From: Phlebiopsis flavidoalba
Taxonomy: Eukaryota; Basidiomycota; Agaricomycetes; Polyporales; Phanerochaetaceae
DNA length: 64,000 bases
Assembly (NCBI GenBank): GCA_035772785.1
Contig: JAOCPU010000083.1
Span: forward strand, 26,158 to 90,157
Reading direction: 5' to 3'
The notes beneath the pieces are model-generated. The model was given only the letters and a program-made list of their open reading frames with translations. It searched no databases and was not told where the DNA came from. The first letter of the stretch is position 1. Each line of letters starts with the position of its first letter. Both the position numbers and the translations under genes were made by a program. Positions 1 through 11,905 of this stretch are shown here, piece by piece.

Positions 1-480
1 CTGCAAAGGACTGACAAGGCACGCACCAGACCCGTCTTCGCGAATTATAGCTCGTGGAAGATGTTGGATCCAGAATTTACCCTCCCCACAGCATGTACGG
101 GCACGAAACAGGGTGCGAGGGGAGTGGGCGTTGTGAATATGAGCGAGTAGCCAGACGGGAATAGAACATATTCGCGCACCCCCGCACCGTCAGTCAACAA
201 TCGTCCAGCCCTTCTGTGTATCCTCGTCAAGATCTTCCGTTACGAGCTCTCGCCGGGGATGGGGGAACACGCTTCGAGTTAATCGCGCTGGTCGCGCAAC
301 GAACGCTAATGCAGACGGCTAGCCCAGACGTTAGTAAAGTAGCAACTGTAAAGAACCAGTTTACTCACGAGCATATACTCATTCCAGCGTGAGTAGCATC
401 CTACCACCTGAACGTACGGAAAATAACCCTGCGCCGGGGGCGCGAGGCTGAAACGGGCGCGTGATTACGTAAGACACGCG

Positions 481-498
481 TGACGTCAGCATCCTGAC
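481..498. promoter_or_regulatory. CRE-like palindrome conserved in both duplicated loci
   Basis: The 18 bases from 481 are identical to 7171-7188 and begin with the perfect palindrome TGACGTCA, the consensus site of CREB/ATF-type bZIP factors. It lies roughly 1.07 kb upstream of the start codon at 1551. Conservation in otherwise diverged flanks is seen directly; a regulatory role is inference. Confidence 0.3.
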
Positions 499-1550
499 GG
501 CCTCGCTCGCCTTTGGACAAGACCAGGTCCCGCTGAACGTCCGCACCAGCCATCGTTCCAAGCCGTTATCTTTGCGTCGGATGAAAATGAATGATAAATA
601 GACAGTGGAGGTAGGCCCCAGCGAGCGCCTGGCTTGTCCTTGACCGCTCGACCGCTCCCACCAACTTCAGGTGAAACGAGGCTAGAATCAGCTCTTGGCC
701 TCGCAGTTGGCTTGTCCGGCTCCATGTAGCGAGTTAGATCCCTTGTTCTGTATGCAACGAAGCCTGCATCCCGCTCATTCGATTGAATCGAGTCAAACTC
801 GCAGGTTGGTCGTATGCCGTGGCGTCGTGGCTTCCAAGTCATGATCTGCGGATGATCACGAAGAACGTGGTGTGTATGCGGATTCTTGAGAGGGCTACAC
901 GACCGATCCGAGTATATGCTTCTACGGTTGTATCAAGGTGGTCAATAGCCACGCACGCTGGTCCGTCGGTACGGAGCGGTGGCGAGAAGGGTAGGGAAGA
1001 CCAGGAGAAGACCGAAGGCCGAGAGTGAAGCACGTTGGAGGTTTTCTTCAGTCGAGAGTTGTGACGTTGACCATGGGCGAGAACTTGGATAAGCACATCT
1101 CGCCAGAACGTGCGGAAGGAAGAGCTAGATGGATGGGTGAGCTTACATGACACCAAGAGCGTCTTCCATTCCATACCTCAGGTTTTGATGAGCGTATTTA
1201 CCATGTAGCTCTGGCCGATTTAATCGAGCATGTACTCATATACTATCAGCAGCTTGAATAAAACGTCCAATAATCAATCTGAAGAAAAAACTGAGAAGTT
1301 AGTAGTAACATAGCCGCACCATTGGACTTACGCAGAAACTGCCTTTGATGCAGAGCGACACTCTTTGTCTCCAAGTCAAGTTATCAAAGCTCTTGACATC
1401 CATAACTTCCAGTGCGCCGCCGCCACAGACAACCCCACAGTTCTAGCGCTAAATAGGCTGTCTTCTCATGTCGTGTACCGGGAGCAGTTTTGGTGGTAGT
1501 TCAAATAGCTGCTATCGTGTTCTGAGTAAATGCATCGCTAGAGCACAAAG

Positions 1551-2208
1551 ATGATCCTCACTCACCTCGCCGCTGTCTCCCTCGCAGTCTTCGCGGTCTC
1601 GCTCAACGCGGCCGCCGACTTGCTCCCCATCCCGCCCTCGGTCCCTTCGTTCTTGACTATACCCCGATTCCCACACATCCCCTCCGGGTCCCTGCTGTTG
1701 GAGTCGGAATAGGTCTCGCAGATGTGCCTGAGGAAATCCGGGCGAGGAAGTATCCCCCGCCAGCACCCGCCGCCTATAATCGTGTTCGTCGTCGCTCTAC
1801 CGTGACGGCACCCGACCCCAACGTATCGATCGCCTTAGCGGTCCAACTTCGTCAGCTCGATTAGATAAAATACGTAGGTGTTTGAACTGACCTGGCGCAA
1901 TCAGGCGTATACTGACAGCGCCTTGCAGATGCTTTCGTGCAGGCCGAAAACAGACGTGTGGCCGCGCGAGTCGAGTACACGCTGGAACAAATCTACGCGC
2001 TCCTGACTTTGGAACCCTGGATCGCGAGCGTCATGTATGAGAGGTCACGATTGCGGAATGGGGGACGGTCTATGACCTGGTCTTCGTTACGGGAGTGATA
2101 GGGCCGACAGGCGAAGTCCTCGATCGATGTCGAGTGCTTGACTGGGAAGGTCACCTGATGAGTGAAGCGCATGGTCATTTGCTACCTGTACGTGACGTTG
2201 AGGCTTGA
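1551..2208 (+). CDS. Putative small secreted protein, copy A
   Basis: I do not recognise the family. The ATG at 1551 opens a typical signal peptide of about 22 residues (MILTHLAAVSLAVFAVSLNA) followed by a proline-rich stretch, but this frame ends at 1712. A second frame carries on with a segment that matches copy B at 8084. An intron with GTAGGT at its start and TTGCAG at its end precedes a second exon at about 1930, which begins DAFVQ. Its tail, read in another frame, contains ITIAEWGTVYDLVFV, matching NITLAEWGTLYALVFV in copy B. Agreement of both copies at the signal peptide and this AEWGT motif argues for a real gene. At least two frame changes are needed, so this allele is probably broken or the sequence has indel errors. 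Export from the cell is inferred from the leader only. Confidence 0.45.
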
Positions 2209-3280
2209 TCTCGTGGCGGTGGATGGTTTTGCTTACCTTTTTCAACTCTATAGCGGTCTTGGAAATCGCGGGAGTATTCGAGACTTTGTCGAACGAGCTC
2301 AAGAGCGTGAGCGGTCCCGTTGTTTTGCTATTCGGTGGGTGGAGTGGCAGAGGTTGAAGCTCTGCACACGAGAATGTTTTGAAGCTTGCTTGTGGGTTTG
2401 GTGTCGTGACGGGTGGAGCTTGTTGATGGTACTGTATGTGTGAAACGGCGTTTGTCTGTTAAAGCTAGTGTGGTAGAGCAAAGCTGTGTAGCCTAGAGAG
2501 TCGGCTGAGACAGTAAAAGCACGTACACATTTGGCTGGGGCATTTACCACCAATGGCAAGGCTTACTTAAATTGTGTGCCAAGTGAAGGAAGGGCGCCAA
2601 ACCTTCTCCAAAGAATCTCGAGTAGTATTCGAAGATTTGAGGCAAAGATTTGTAATCGTTGACGGCTCTTTCCACGAGTTTAGGTTTTTTTTTTTCCGCG
2701 TAGTTGTAGGCCTTGGACAAAAAGCGAATGAATCGAGGGGTTCCAGGCGTATGCTACATTAATCAGTTGGTGCTTGATATCATAAATAGCGACCCGAGCT
2801 GCTCACCATAATGGCGGAGTCCCAAGTCCATGACTAGCACTGTTTTAGCCTCTGATCGCGAGTGAGGGCATGAGCGCGCCCTCGCTCTTTGGAAGTTTTT
2901 CATCCATACGCAGAGAGCCGTTGCCGGTGTTCACGGAAATCCCGCTTTCATGTACAGACGATTCATCGAAAAAGCCCAGGTGAGTGAGTGGTGGTGAGAA
3001 CACAACCAGCGGATAATACCCCTGGACCGGCGAACGCGCTCTGGTCACTATACGCCCGAGAGTCTGATCGCGGACGACTACGAGCGCGCACAACTACGTA
3101 GACGTTGACCAGTGCCATGGGGACCATTGGAAAGGTTTCAAAAAAGTAAAGAGAAGCTTTTCAAGCAATATAATAGGTGAATGTATATTTTACAACTTGA
3201 AGCAAATCCGAACATTCCATCTCGACCCCTGATCGACACCCATGATTCCACCACCAAACTTTTCAGCCCCCGGGCTAGCA
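2209..3280. other. No confident gene
   Basis: A minus-strand open frame at 2845-3093 and a plus-strand stretch ending in a good donor-like CAG/GTGAGT near 2980 are the only coding-like hints. Neither matches a family I know. Confidence 0.3.
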
Positions 3281-4905
3281 TCACATGGGCCATTCCTCCC
3301 AATCTCGTTCTCCAGCGTATGCTCCATCGTTCTGCAAGGCAACACGTACATAACGAGTGCCCTCAGACTTGTTGGAAGCAAAACTCCTGCGGATCGGTTC
3401 GAGCTCAACCAGCTCATGCGGCGCTCCAGCGTGGCGACCGTCCGGGACGAAAGCTACCCCACGGCTGCGCCTCCTTGAACGCCACCTCGGGGACAGGCAG
3501 CGAGCAGCCCCAGACGGCACCGCAGGCTATTGTACGCGTCGCGCGACCCTCGATGTAGAGCATCTGACTCTCGTTGAGCGGGAGCAGGTCCAGCAGCGTG
3601 GTCGAACCCCGCGAGCGTCGTCCAGCGAACGGGCGCGCGCGCGGTAGGGGGGGATGTAGACGAGGGTAATGTCGAGCGTTGCGCGCATGCAGATGCCGCG
3701 ATCTTCGTCGTCAAGGATCATATCGGGCGTGTCTGCATGCGCCGGCGTGCGCGCACCCGACGATGCGCAAAGAACGTGCGTAGATCCTCCGACTCGTCGA
3801 AATGTGTGACCACTGAGGCGGCGGCTGCAGATCTTGAGGACGCGGAAAGTGCGGTGGACCGTGTGTCTGGTGCGGCCGCTGGACACAGGTACGTGCAGCG
3901 TTTGTCGGAGATGCGTGAGCGCATTGGCCCGCGCGGAGACTCGTGAGTCGGAATCGGAGCTTGAGCGTGGCCTCAACGGGAATGCCTAGATGTTTGAGCA
4001 GGGGACCAAACCTGAGGAGTTGGCGGTCTCATCGTCCCTACCTCGAGGCTTCGCAGCTTCGGGAGGTGGGACGGATCCATAAATGTCGTGACTTTGGTGC
4101 CGTTTGCGGATGTCAACCTGGGCCATGAGAAACGGCTGGTAATATAGAACACTTCGAGAAGGGGCGACCCACGCAGCGTGTCGAGCAACTGTATTCCACG
4201 CAATCCGGGGCCCTCGGCAAAGATGTCAAGAACGCGAAGGTTGGGGAGTGAAAGAACGCCGGATAGTCCGCTATCACTTCTCGAGCGCGAGCTTCCGTAG
4301 GCTGTTCATGGGGAGAAGAGAAGAGCCAGTGCGATGAGGTGTCAAACCTGCGGACTCTCGAGTTAGATAGACTGAGTCTGAGTTCCTCTAAGAGTGGAGG
4401 AGCCCATGTTGTATTATGGGCCGCCAAGAGTAGTCCCGGATGTTGATATTTAGCGACCGAAAACCGATGCATGTGACCCATGATGGCATGGGCAAGTTTA
4501 CGATTCCGATCGGCTTGCCGCAAGGAATGACCCATCACGAGTTTGCGTTTTCGTAGATACGTCCAGGTTCGGAATGCAGATATCCGCATCGAGCCGAGTG
4601 CGTGCTGAGACTTGTAGGACGAAAGAAACGTAACTTGGCCCCAAAGATGTCGAAACCCACGACCAGAGCAAAGGGACTGTTGTGGCCAATGTTCCGCCAG
4701 TGAGAGAGCACACATGAAGGATAGACTTGACACAGGTAAACCAGCATCTGCCCTGCAGGATGAAGGAGAAGATTGCGACTAGTATTTCTGCCGGTAAACG
4801 GGGGCAATGTATGAAGGGGGTTGTTGCTGCTCGGGTTGTGATGGCCTCAGGTGCGAGGCTGTTTGGCGTTGCGGACAAAATGGCCCGCGTGTGGCCGCTC
4901 GACAT
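3281..4905 (-). CDS. F-box protein with leucine-rich C-terminal part
   Basis: F-box proteins serve as substrate adaptors of SCF ubiquitin ligases, binding Skp1 through the F-box. Starting from the ATG at 4905, a short variable N-terminus is followed by CPRLPAEILVAIFSF, the classic F-box core (LPxEIL), at about residue 35. Next come ILHVCSHWRNIG and a tryptophan-rich SPLLWSWVST block, the usual order in Agaricomycete F-box proteins. Farther on are leucine-rich pieces such as LRGIQLLDTLRGSPLLEVF and LPKLRSLEVG (around 4000-4200). The likely end is the stop at 3281 after DWEEWPM. Frame changes occur near 4740, 4500 and 4200, possibly introns in part. It stands between the two copies of the secreted-protein locus and shows no obvious partner. 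The substrate is unknown. Confidence 0.7.
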
Positions 4906-7146
4906 TGGAGGAGAGGAGGCGGACGAATAGAAGCAGTTGGCGACGGGAGGTAGTTAGCGCGAGATGTAGCTGACAAGGAGAGATGGTGAACGAGGTTGCG
5001 GTCAAGGATGGAAAGGGCGTGCGGCCGTTGAAATACTTGTAAGCCATCATTTCTACAAGGTGGCCAGAGGTGACGCCGATTGCCGATCCCGGCGGGCGTC
5101 CTCACGTAAAGCATTCCGCATTCCTTCCGTTCACCTCTACAACACCACAACTTTTTGTCCGTGAATAAAATGCTGGCCAAGAGCAACTGTCAAGGATCAG
5201 CGTCTCGGAAATTGTTTCAAAAGCGATTTGCCGTACATTGTGACCCAACGCCCTCTGAGGCTCCAAAGAGCTACGATGGCCCGCTATAATGCGTCTCATC
5301 TATGAACAGTCAGTCTCCAGCATTAGCTCGATCACTCGGCGAAGCCTTCACCAAAAGCAACGCGTAGAATTCAGCCTCAGCGCGACTTGTAATTATCAAT
5401 GTTTCTCGGGGTAATGTTTTTGCTACGACAGGACCTTGATCCATGCACAAGTGGTCAATGTCACTGATTTGACGAGTATTGAAGTGTCGCACCTAGATGC
5501 ATAGACACCAAAGAAGGAGCCTGGCGTCGAAACCGCTCCCAGGGAAGAGCCCTGCCCAGCTCTTGGACCTTTGGTGACCAGACCCCGGGCAACCGCCTCA
5601 GCGACGCACCGAGGCGCGTATCCCACGCCGCCAAGAATTACAGCTCCCAAGCACCGCCGCTGCATCGACTAAATCACTCGGGCTCCCCTACGTTTTAATT
5701 TCAACGTGAATTGGCGTGCGCAGCGCAGGCGAGGCCATGGCCCCTCGAGATGCCCATTCTTGACACCGCATAAAGCCAGAGACGCAGCAAGTGGAATGCG
5801 AAACAACACCTCCACGGTCGGTCCTGCGTATTTCCGATTGGTGACCCGCAATTCGGTGTCGCGTTTGGCGCAAAAGAGAGGACGCTGACTTCGAATACGC
5901 AGGGAGAGGTTCAGACCCGGTCTTCGTTGGGGAGACCGGTCCTCACAGCCCTTGTCGTGGTTTGTACGTGTAGTGCGAGGTTGCTGAGCGCGCGCTGGGG
6001 TATTTGAGCACTAGACAACTGCGTGGGGGGCCTAACACGCCATGTAACGCAGTCACGAGCGCTTCAGCGATGCATGGGGCACGGGGCACGGGGCATGAGG
6101 ACACTGTGGGCTCCCACAAAGCGCATACATCCTGCATAACGAAAAAGAATGCGACCGGATGTGTTCGTGTGGGCTTTGAACTTTGCTCGCCTAGTCCTTG
6201 TGAGATTCTGTGTAGCACGATGTAGAAGAAGGGCCGGCGTACCCCAAAACTTCCGTCCACACGACCCGAGATCTAGCAGCCGCCATGAAGTACAGCGGAC
6301 CTGTACTAGGTCATTTCAGCAAGTGTTGCCCAAACGAGGCGCGTGGGGACGTACCGTTCTCTGTCTTAGAAGCTTACAAAGACTAACGACAGAGAGCGTT
6401 CCGGAATCTTGTCACAGTGACATCTTCGTTGGGAGTTCTTGACTAGGGCTGGAAGACATCAGATACTGTAGCATACACAGACGTCCAATGAGATACGCAC
6501 CAGCCTCGCGTTCGCAAGCCAGATTGCTCGCTTGCAGTTTCCCCGCCCTTCAATTCAGAGCTCTGAGCCTACGAGCCGTGAAATAGTTGTGTTGGGTAGG
6601 TCCATCGGAGAGACCGCGGTAAGCGAGGGCGACTGTCCTGGATGAACACTGCATGGACGTGAGCGGGCGAATGTAGACAAGCAGAGCACATTAACATGCC
6701 TTTGCACCATCAACATCTAATTGAGTATTTCCTCTGTTCGTCGACGCGATGTCCCAAAAAACGCACTGGGCTTGACGGGGAGTAGATGGACAGTCATGGT
6801 CGCGACACGAAACGACGGCTAGTCGAGTGGAAGACCAAGTTAGGGTAACTGATGAGCTGCTACAAGCTCGAATCATGCGCATATATAGTCTAAAAAGCAG
6901 CTTCATCCTCTTCCAGAGTCCTGTTGACGAGCTCTACTAAGTATCGAGACATTGGTACGTTTGAGCAAAATATGTCCCGCGGGGAGGCACAGCGAGCACC
7001 TGGATAAAACGCTAACCGAAGTGTCAGTATAGTAGCATATGTGGGGGACTAGTAGCATACGCACCCGCACACGAAGTATATTGCATCGCCTATAAGACTT
7101 GGACGTTGTAGGAGCAAGTCAGCGCAAGCGTGGAAGGGCACCGTCC
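4906..7146. other. No recognisable gene
   Basis: Only short overlapping open frames occur here, on both strands, without family motifs or convincing splice-linked reading. The first 150 bases may hold the promoter of the F-box gene. I considered an eroded retroelement around 5300-5900 but could not support it. Confidence 0.4.
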
Positions 7147-7170
7147 AAGCGCTGGTTATGTAATCCACGG

Positions 7171-7188
7171 TGACGTCAGCATCCTGAC
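7171..7188. promoter_or_regulatory. CRE-like palindrome, second copy
   Basis: Identical 18 bases to 481-498 including TGACGTCA, about 0.91 kb upstream of the start codon at 8084. Function as a bZIP site is inferred from the consensus only. Confidence 0.3.
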
Positions 7189-8083
7189 AAACTTCTCTCG
7201 CTCGATCCCATCACTTCTAGCTGGCTACTCAATTAGCCTTCTCGAGGGCAATATGGCAGGTCCAGTATTCGCTTCCACGTGTTGAAACGCTGAATATTGC
7301 GTAGCTCGCATAATGGACTCAAGGGATCTGTAGATCAAAGTCTAGCGAGTCCGTCAGCGCGTCATGCTCGGCTACCTTCAACCATACGTGCAAGCTCTTG
7401 GCCAGCCTGAGCGAGGTCGAGGAGGTTTAAACCTCCTTCTGGGTTACATAACAGTCAAAGGTAGCTATTGCTCCAGCGGTCTGTTTGCACGTAGTGCCAG
7501 CGAGAAGCCTTTGAAAGACTTAAAGCCGCAGAGTCATAAGACCAGCTGTGGAGGTTCATCTGATCAGGGTCAGAGATGTTAGCTCTGTGTGGGATGCAGT
7601 TCAGCTTACGGTCGTAGGGAGAGCTCAAACGGAACGAATGAGCTTACATGATACAAGCAAAAAACGTCCTTTACTCCACCACGCAAGTCTTGATGGTCGC
7701 ATTCGCTGTGTAAGTTTCTCTGGCCGGTTTCAAACGAGAGTATATTCAAGTGGTCTGTTCAGGCTCGTTGTACTGCAGGACAACCGCAGCACTAGAAGAC
7801 ATCAACCCACCCGCGGCAGCTCGATTTGTTCGAGCCACGCGGGAATGTCGGAGACTCACTCTCGTCTTCCAGGCGTACGAACTGTTGGGGTTCGCGTCCA
7901 ATTGATGCCAGTTGTCAAGTCTCTCAACAGCTGGTGACTTCCATCTGGGTCACCGCCACACATATTTCTCACAACTCCTAGCTCGACACTCCTGCTCTCT
8001 CGTAAACATGTATCTGGTTAGAATGGGGCAAGCTTAAATGGTTGACGTTACATTGTGAGGCGAACCCAACGCCAGAGCCTCAG

Positions 8084-8719
8084 ATGACACTCACTCGTCT
8101 CGTAGCTGGCCTTCTCGCAGTTCTCGCGCTGTCGCTCACGTAGCCGTTGCTGCGAACTCCACCACCACGCCTACATTCCAAAGCGACATCAATACAAGAC
8201 GGTGCCCTAACATCGGTGCTGAGATCGAGCTCGACGGCCTGTCTCAAGGCATATCGACGGGTAAAAACCCACGAACTCCCGCTCATGAGAACACGCGGTG
8301 TGCACGTCGTTCCTTGGCGAACGATCCAGATACGCACCGGAGAGCTACGCAGGGCAACTCTGTAAGCTTGCAGATTCATTACGTATGTACTCACAGCTAC
8401 ATACCGGGTTCCGACATGTACATGATTGCGATACATAGATGCTCTGATACAGCTCGCCATGGCCGACGCCACGGCCTGGCCCTGCGAGTCGAGTATACCG
8501 TGCCGCCCAAATCCACATGGCTGTATCAAGAGATACTTTGAGACAGCAGCGCACAATATTACCCTGGCAGAATGGGGGACATTATACGCCCTGGTCTTTG
8601 TAAACGGAGTCATAGTGCCGACAGGCGAGGCCTTCGACAATGTTGGGTGTCCGGCCGGGGAGATTGTGCTGATGAGGTATGGGCCCCATGGCATTGCTGG
8701 CTGTATTCGGTGGCGTTGA
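8084..8719 (+). pseudogene. Putative small secreted protein, copy B, with early stop
   Basis: Paralogue of the gene at 1551. The ATG at 8084 opens a good leader (MTLTRLVAGLLAVLALSLT) that hits a TAG directly after residue 19, where copy A continues into its alanine-rich cleavage region. Downstream frames still align with copy A. An intron starting GTAAGC near 8362 and ending ACATAG precedes exon two, which opens DALIQLAMAD. That exon carries NITLAEWGTLYALVFVNGV and PTGEAFDNVG and stays open to the stop at 8719. The long intact second exon suggests the early stop is recent, a sequencing error, or that a different start is used. Family and function are unknown. Confidence 0.45.
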
Positions 8720-8830
8720 TACTTGAGTTTACGATGAGGGCAAGGTTGCTTACCTTGCTCTCCGCAGTAATTTTGTTTGATTTTTTTGAGTCTGTCTTAG
8801 ATATATCAGGAGTACTAGTTTAGTCTTTGA

Positions 8831-9326
8831 CACGTATCAAACCAGTTCAAGAGAGCCCTGAGCGACTCAGTTGTTGGTCCTACGGCGACAGTTGTCCAGA
8901 GGCTCTGTATTGTGTAGATGAGGAGCGCTTGGAGGCTTGGTCGTGGACTGAGCCGCGACATTACAGAGGTTGATTGCTGTCAATGATACATCGTATGGAT
9001 GTTGGGTGATGTATAACGTCTACAATACTAGAGCTAGAACGTGAACTCGAGGACGGCATGGGGATTCTGGGTTGTGATCACGCAAAAAGTATACAATGGG
9101 ATAAATGCAAGATTCAGCTCCCCGATATGACTAGCTGGGTCAGTACCGTGCGATTTAATTTCCATTGTTCTAATTGCCCGCCTGGAGTGGTTAAGCGCTG
9201 GTAAAGGAATTGTTTGTCGGCAGTGCCACGAAAGCGCCGAAGCGCCCAAGATGCGATCACAGATTGCACCGTGATCGATGTCCTACAACAAGAGGCCCTC
9301 GCATTTGGAAGGCAGGTTCAAACTTG
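8831..9326. other. FunK1 copy 1 upstream region
   Basis: No gene is seen. From about 9040 the sequence matches the upstream region of FunK1 copy 4 (from about 33600), including ATTTCCATTGTTC and TGCCCGCCTGGAGTGGT. This is therefore an ancestral FunK1 5' flank, with the short conserved stretch GATGCGATCACAGATTG at 9252-9268 that is the insertion point of the palindromic element in copy 5. Confidence 0.45.
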
Positions 9327-11477
9327 ATCTCCCCTCCTCTTGCCGAAGGGCTTGACGTCCAGAAGACGATTGAGCGTCTGATCAAGGATGGTCACCTAAC
9401 CCGTCATCCCAACCGCCAGAATCCCAAGTGTCCCTTGCGCTGGAAGGTCTTTGCGAACAACCCCTCCGCGATCAAGTCAAACACGGAGAACGAGCTCTTC
9501 TACAACATCGAGAGAATCGTCGAGGCTATCAAGTCTGCATCCAAATTAAAGGAGGAGAAGATCACGCTCGATGTCATGTGTAATCCTGACCGCGTTCCCA
9601 TCCCAACTACACGCGACAACAACACGAAACCCGACTGCTACGGTGTCCTGCGGACCATCGACAAGGAAGAGACTACCGTCAAAGGACACCGGAAGCCGTA
9701 TTGGTTCAAGATTGGTGTACCAGCCGAGTTCAAGAAGGAGACCAAGGATGAGGTCCAGGTGAGTGTCTTTGACCGACGAATCTGTCCGTTCACGGGCCAA
9801 TTCATGGCCGTTCTGATCTTCCTTCTCATTAGAATTGGACTCAAACTCTATGGTCGCTGAACTATATCATGCAAGAAGACCCGCGACGACGTTTCGTCTT
9901 CGCATTCACCATCGAGGACACCAACATGCGGATCTGGGTCGCGAGCCGGTCTGACGTGCTCGTATCGCTTCCGTTCAACTTCATTGAGGTCAGATATTAT
10001 CGTCATCCTTCCCGTCACGTGAAAAAGGAATCACGTGCTCCTAGCAATACGACCACACGATTGAGTTTTTTCTACGTATTGTGTACGCCAACGAAGACCA
10101 GCTCGGGTGGGACACGACCATCGAGCGCCTCCCCCGAGCAAGTCCGAGCGAGCCATTCCAGTACGACATCAAGTGCTCGAACGCTACATACAGGACGGTT
10201 CGACTTATCTCCGACCTCGGCGCAGAGGCTCTCCGTGGCCGCGGCACTCGCGTATGGGAAGTCCGCAGGGTCGACGACGACGACGACAACGTAGACTCGA
10301 AGTCTCTCGTACTCAAGGATGCGTGGGTGGACTCGGACCGCCAACGGGAGCATATCATCCTAGCGAAAATTCGCGAGGCGGCCACCGAGAAGGGACTCCT
10401 AGAGGGTTTCGAGAGACACTTCATGAAGATCAGGGCTGCCGGCGATGTTCATATTGGCGAAGACGTCGATCATACGCATGACCTCATCCTACGCAAACGT
10501 TCGCGAGATGAGGGATCCAAGGGACACTTGAATGTTCGGGTCACACCGCAGAACAAGCCGAAGCAAGCCCCGACGCGCGCCCAGGTCATCGTGAACGAGC
10601 AGTCCAAATCTCAGGCGCAATCTGGACCGACAGGGGTGAAGAAACTACCTGGAGACGCAGCTCAGAAAGTGCTTCAGTACCATGCGAAGGTTCACTATCG
10701 TATCGTTTTCGAGGAACTTGGATGCACCATTGCCGAGATGGACACGCTCTCGGGCTCGCTTGGAGCCCTGATCGACGCAGTTAAAGGTGAGAGTAAACGC
10801 ATATATCAACGACCTCATTTGTCTTACGGATAGGCTAGGCTTGAAGATACTTCATCGGTGTGGATGGGTCCATCGCGACATCAGCTCTGGCAACGTCCTT
10901 GTAGTCAACGGAGTGGGGAAGCTCTCTGATCTCGAATATGCCAAACGGGAGGATGACAAGGACATACACGGGCTTCGTACGGTATGTCGGACGACCTTTG
11001 ACGAGTGAATCGAATAAAACTAATTGTTGACTCGAGGGCACTCCGGACTTCATGGCAACCGAGGTGCAAGTCCAACAGTACTGTCATGTGTCGCAGCGCG
11101 AAACAGATGGGGATGGCGGCATGTCAGCGACACAGGTCCTTGCGCTCCTTGAAAAAGTACACGAAGGCATAGACGAACAGCCGCTAGCCTCGGAAGACAA
11201 CAAATCGGCCGCCCAGGGCGCATCCTCTGCCTCCGGCACGTCTATCCTCCCCGGTGCACCCCAAAACGCTCACAATATAAAGGCGTACGATCCCGATGAA
11301 TTTCGGCACAACCCCCTTCACGATTTGGAATCTGTTCTATGGCTAGCAATTTGGCTCCTTGTGTGCTCGAAAATACGAAGGTCAGCGCAAAATTCGGACG
11401 AGGAATGTATCCATTACACTGCCGTTTTTAACTTGACATATAATCGCTCATGGACTGAGCTTCACCCAAATCTATGA
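9327..11477 (+). CDS. FunK1-type protein kinase, copy 1 (best preserved)
   Basis: FunK1 kinases are a fungal family related to eukaryotic protein kinases, expanded in Agaricomycetes; substrates are not known to me. This is the most intact copy. Four introns restore one continuous reading: 9759-9832, 9989-10044, 10787-10838 and 10982-11036, all GT-AG. Landmarks in order: TLDVMCNPD and DCYGVLRT (N-terminal FunK1 region), MQEDPRRRFVFAFTIED, SLPFNFIE, RGRGTRVWEVR and LVLKDAWVDS (the lysine region), VHYRIVFEELG, then the catalytic loop HRDISSGN with SDLEYAK where DFG would lie. After GTPDFMATE comes FRHNPLHDLESVLWLAIWLLV. Two defects are visible. The first exon present in copy 4 is missing, with the 5' flank joined straight to ISPPLAEGLD. 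The last roughly 100 residues of other copies are replaced by an unrelated tail ending at 11477. No proper start codon is seen, so the protein may be non-functional. Confidence 0.8.
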
Positions 11478-11905
11478 GCTAATGTGCGCCGTGTCTTTTG
11501 CCTCACCAACGTGAACGGTTGCAGATCAGCAGCCACCGCTACTACGACCGATGGCGTTCAAAGTTTAGTATAATCTGAAGTCCGAAATGCACCGTGTGAG
11601 CGCAAAAATTGGAACGCTCTGAGGCGTACCGTGCAGGTGGGGCGCATTAACGACGGAAGGGCATATACTTGATGTTGGATAACACCATTACGTTCTGATT
11701 ATCTGACAAAGAAAAGAAAGACATTGTACATGGACAGTTTTTTATGTCGTAATAAGACGATAATCGTATAGATATCTTTGGCCAACACTTCGAAGTTTGG
11801 TCGCAACACCCTGCGCGCCGAAGAGCCCCAATCATGTCCGAAATTGGAGTCACAGCCCGGACTCCGGAGTCGCAGCAGGCTCGCTTCCCGCGTGAGAAAA
11901 GCCAC
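11478..11905. other. Spacer between convergent FunK1 copies 1 and 2
   Basis: No gene or repeat recognised. It separates the stop of copy 1 from the stop of the minus-strand copy 2. Confidence 0.4.

Larger units (their letters stand above)
466..2450. repeat. Segmental duplication, left copy
   Basis: This block is a diverged copy of 7147-8830 in the same orientation. Shared landmarks are an identical 18-mer containing TGACGTCA near its left end, a stretch starting GAGCTTACATGA about 400 bases before the gene, a signal-peptide start (1551 here, 8084 in the other copy) and matching second exons. Similarity is patchy, so outer limits are approximate. Confidence 0.55.
7147..8830. repeat. Segmental duplication, right copy
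   Basis: Diverged direct repeat of 466-2450, with the shared 18-mer at 7171 and the paired gene starting at 8084. The gene is about 160 bases closer to the 18-mer than in the left copy, so indels have occurred in the upstream region. Confidence 0.55.

Noticed and set aside
5300..5880. Possible Copia-type retroelement remnant on the minus strand
   Set aside because: A vaguely similar EAEFYALL text was seen, but no other reverse transcriptase, integrase or RNase H motif could be found around it.
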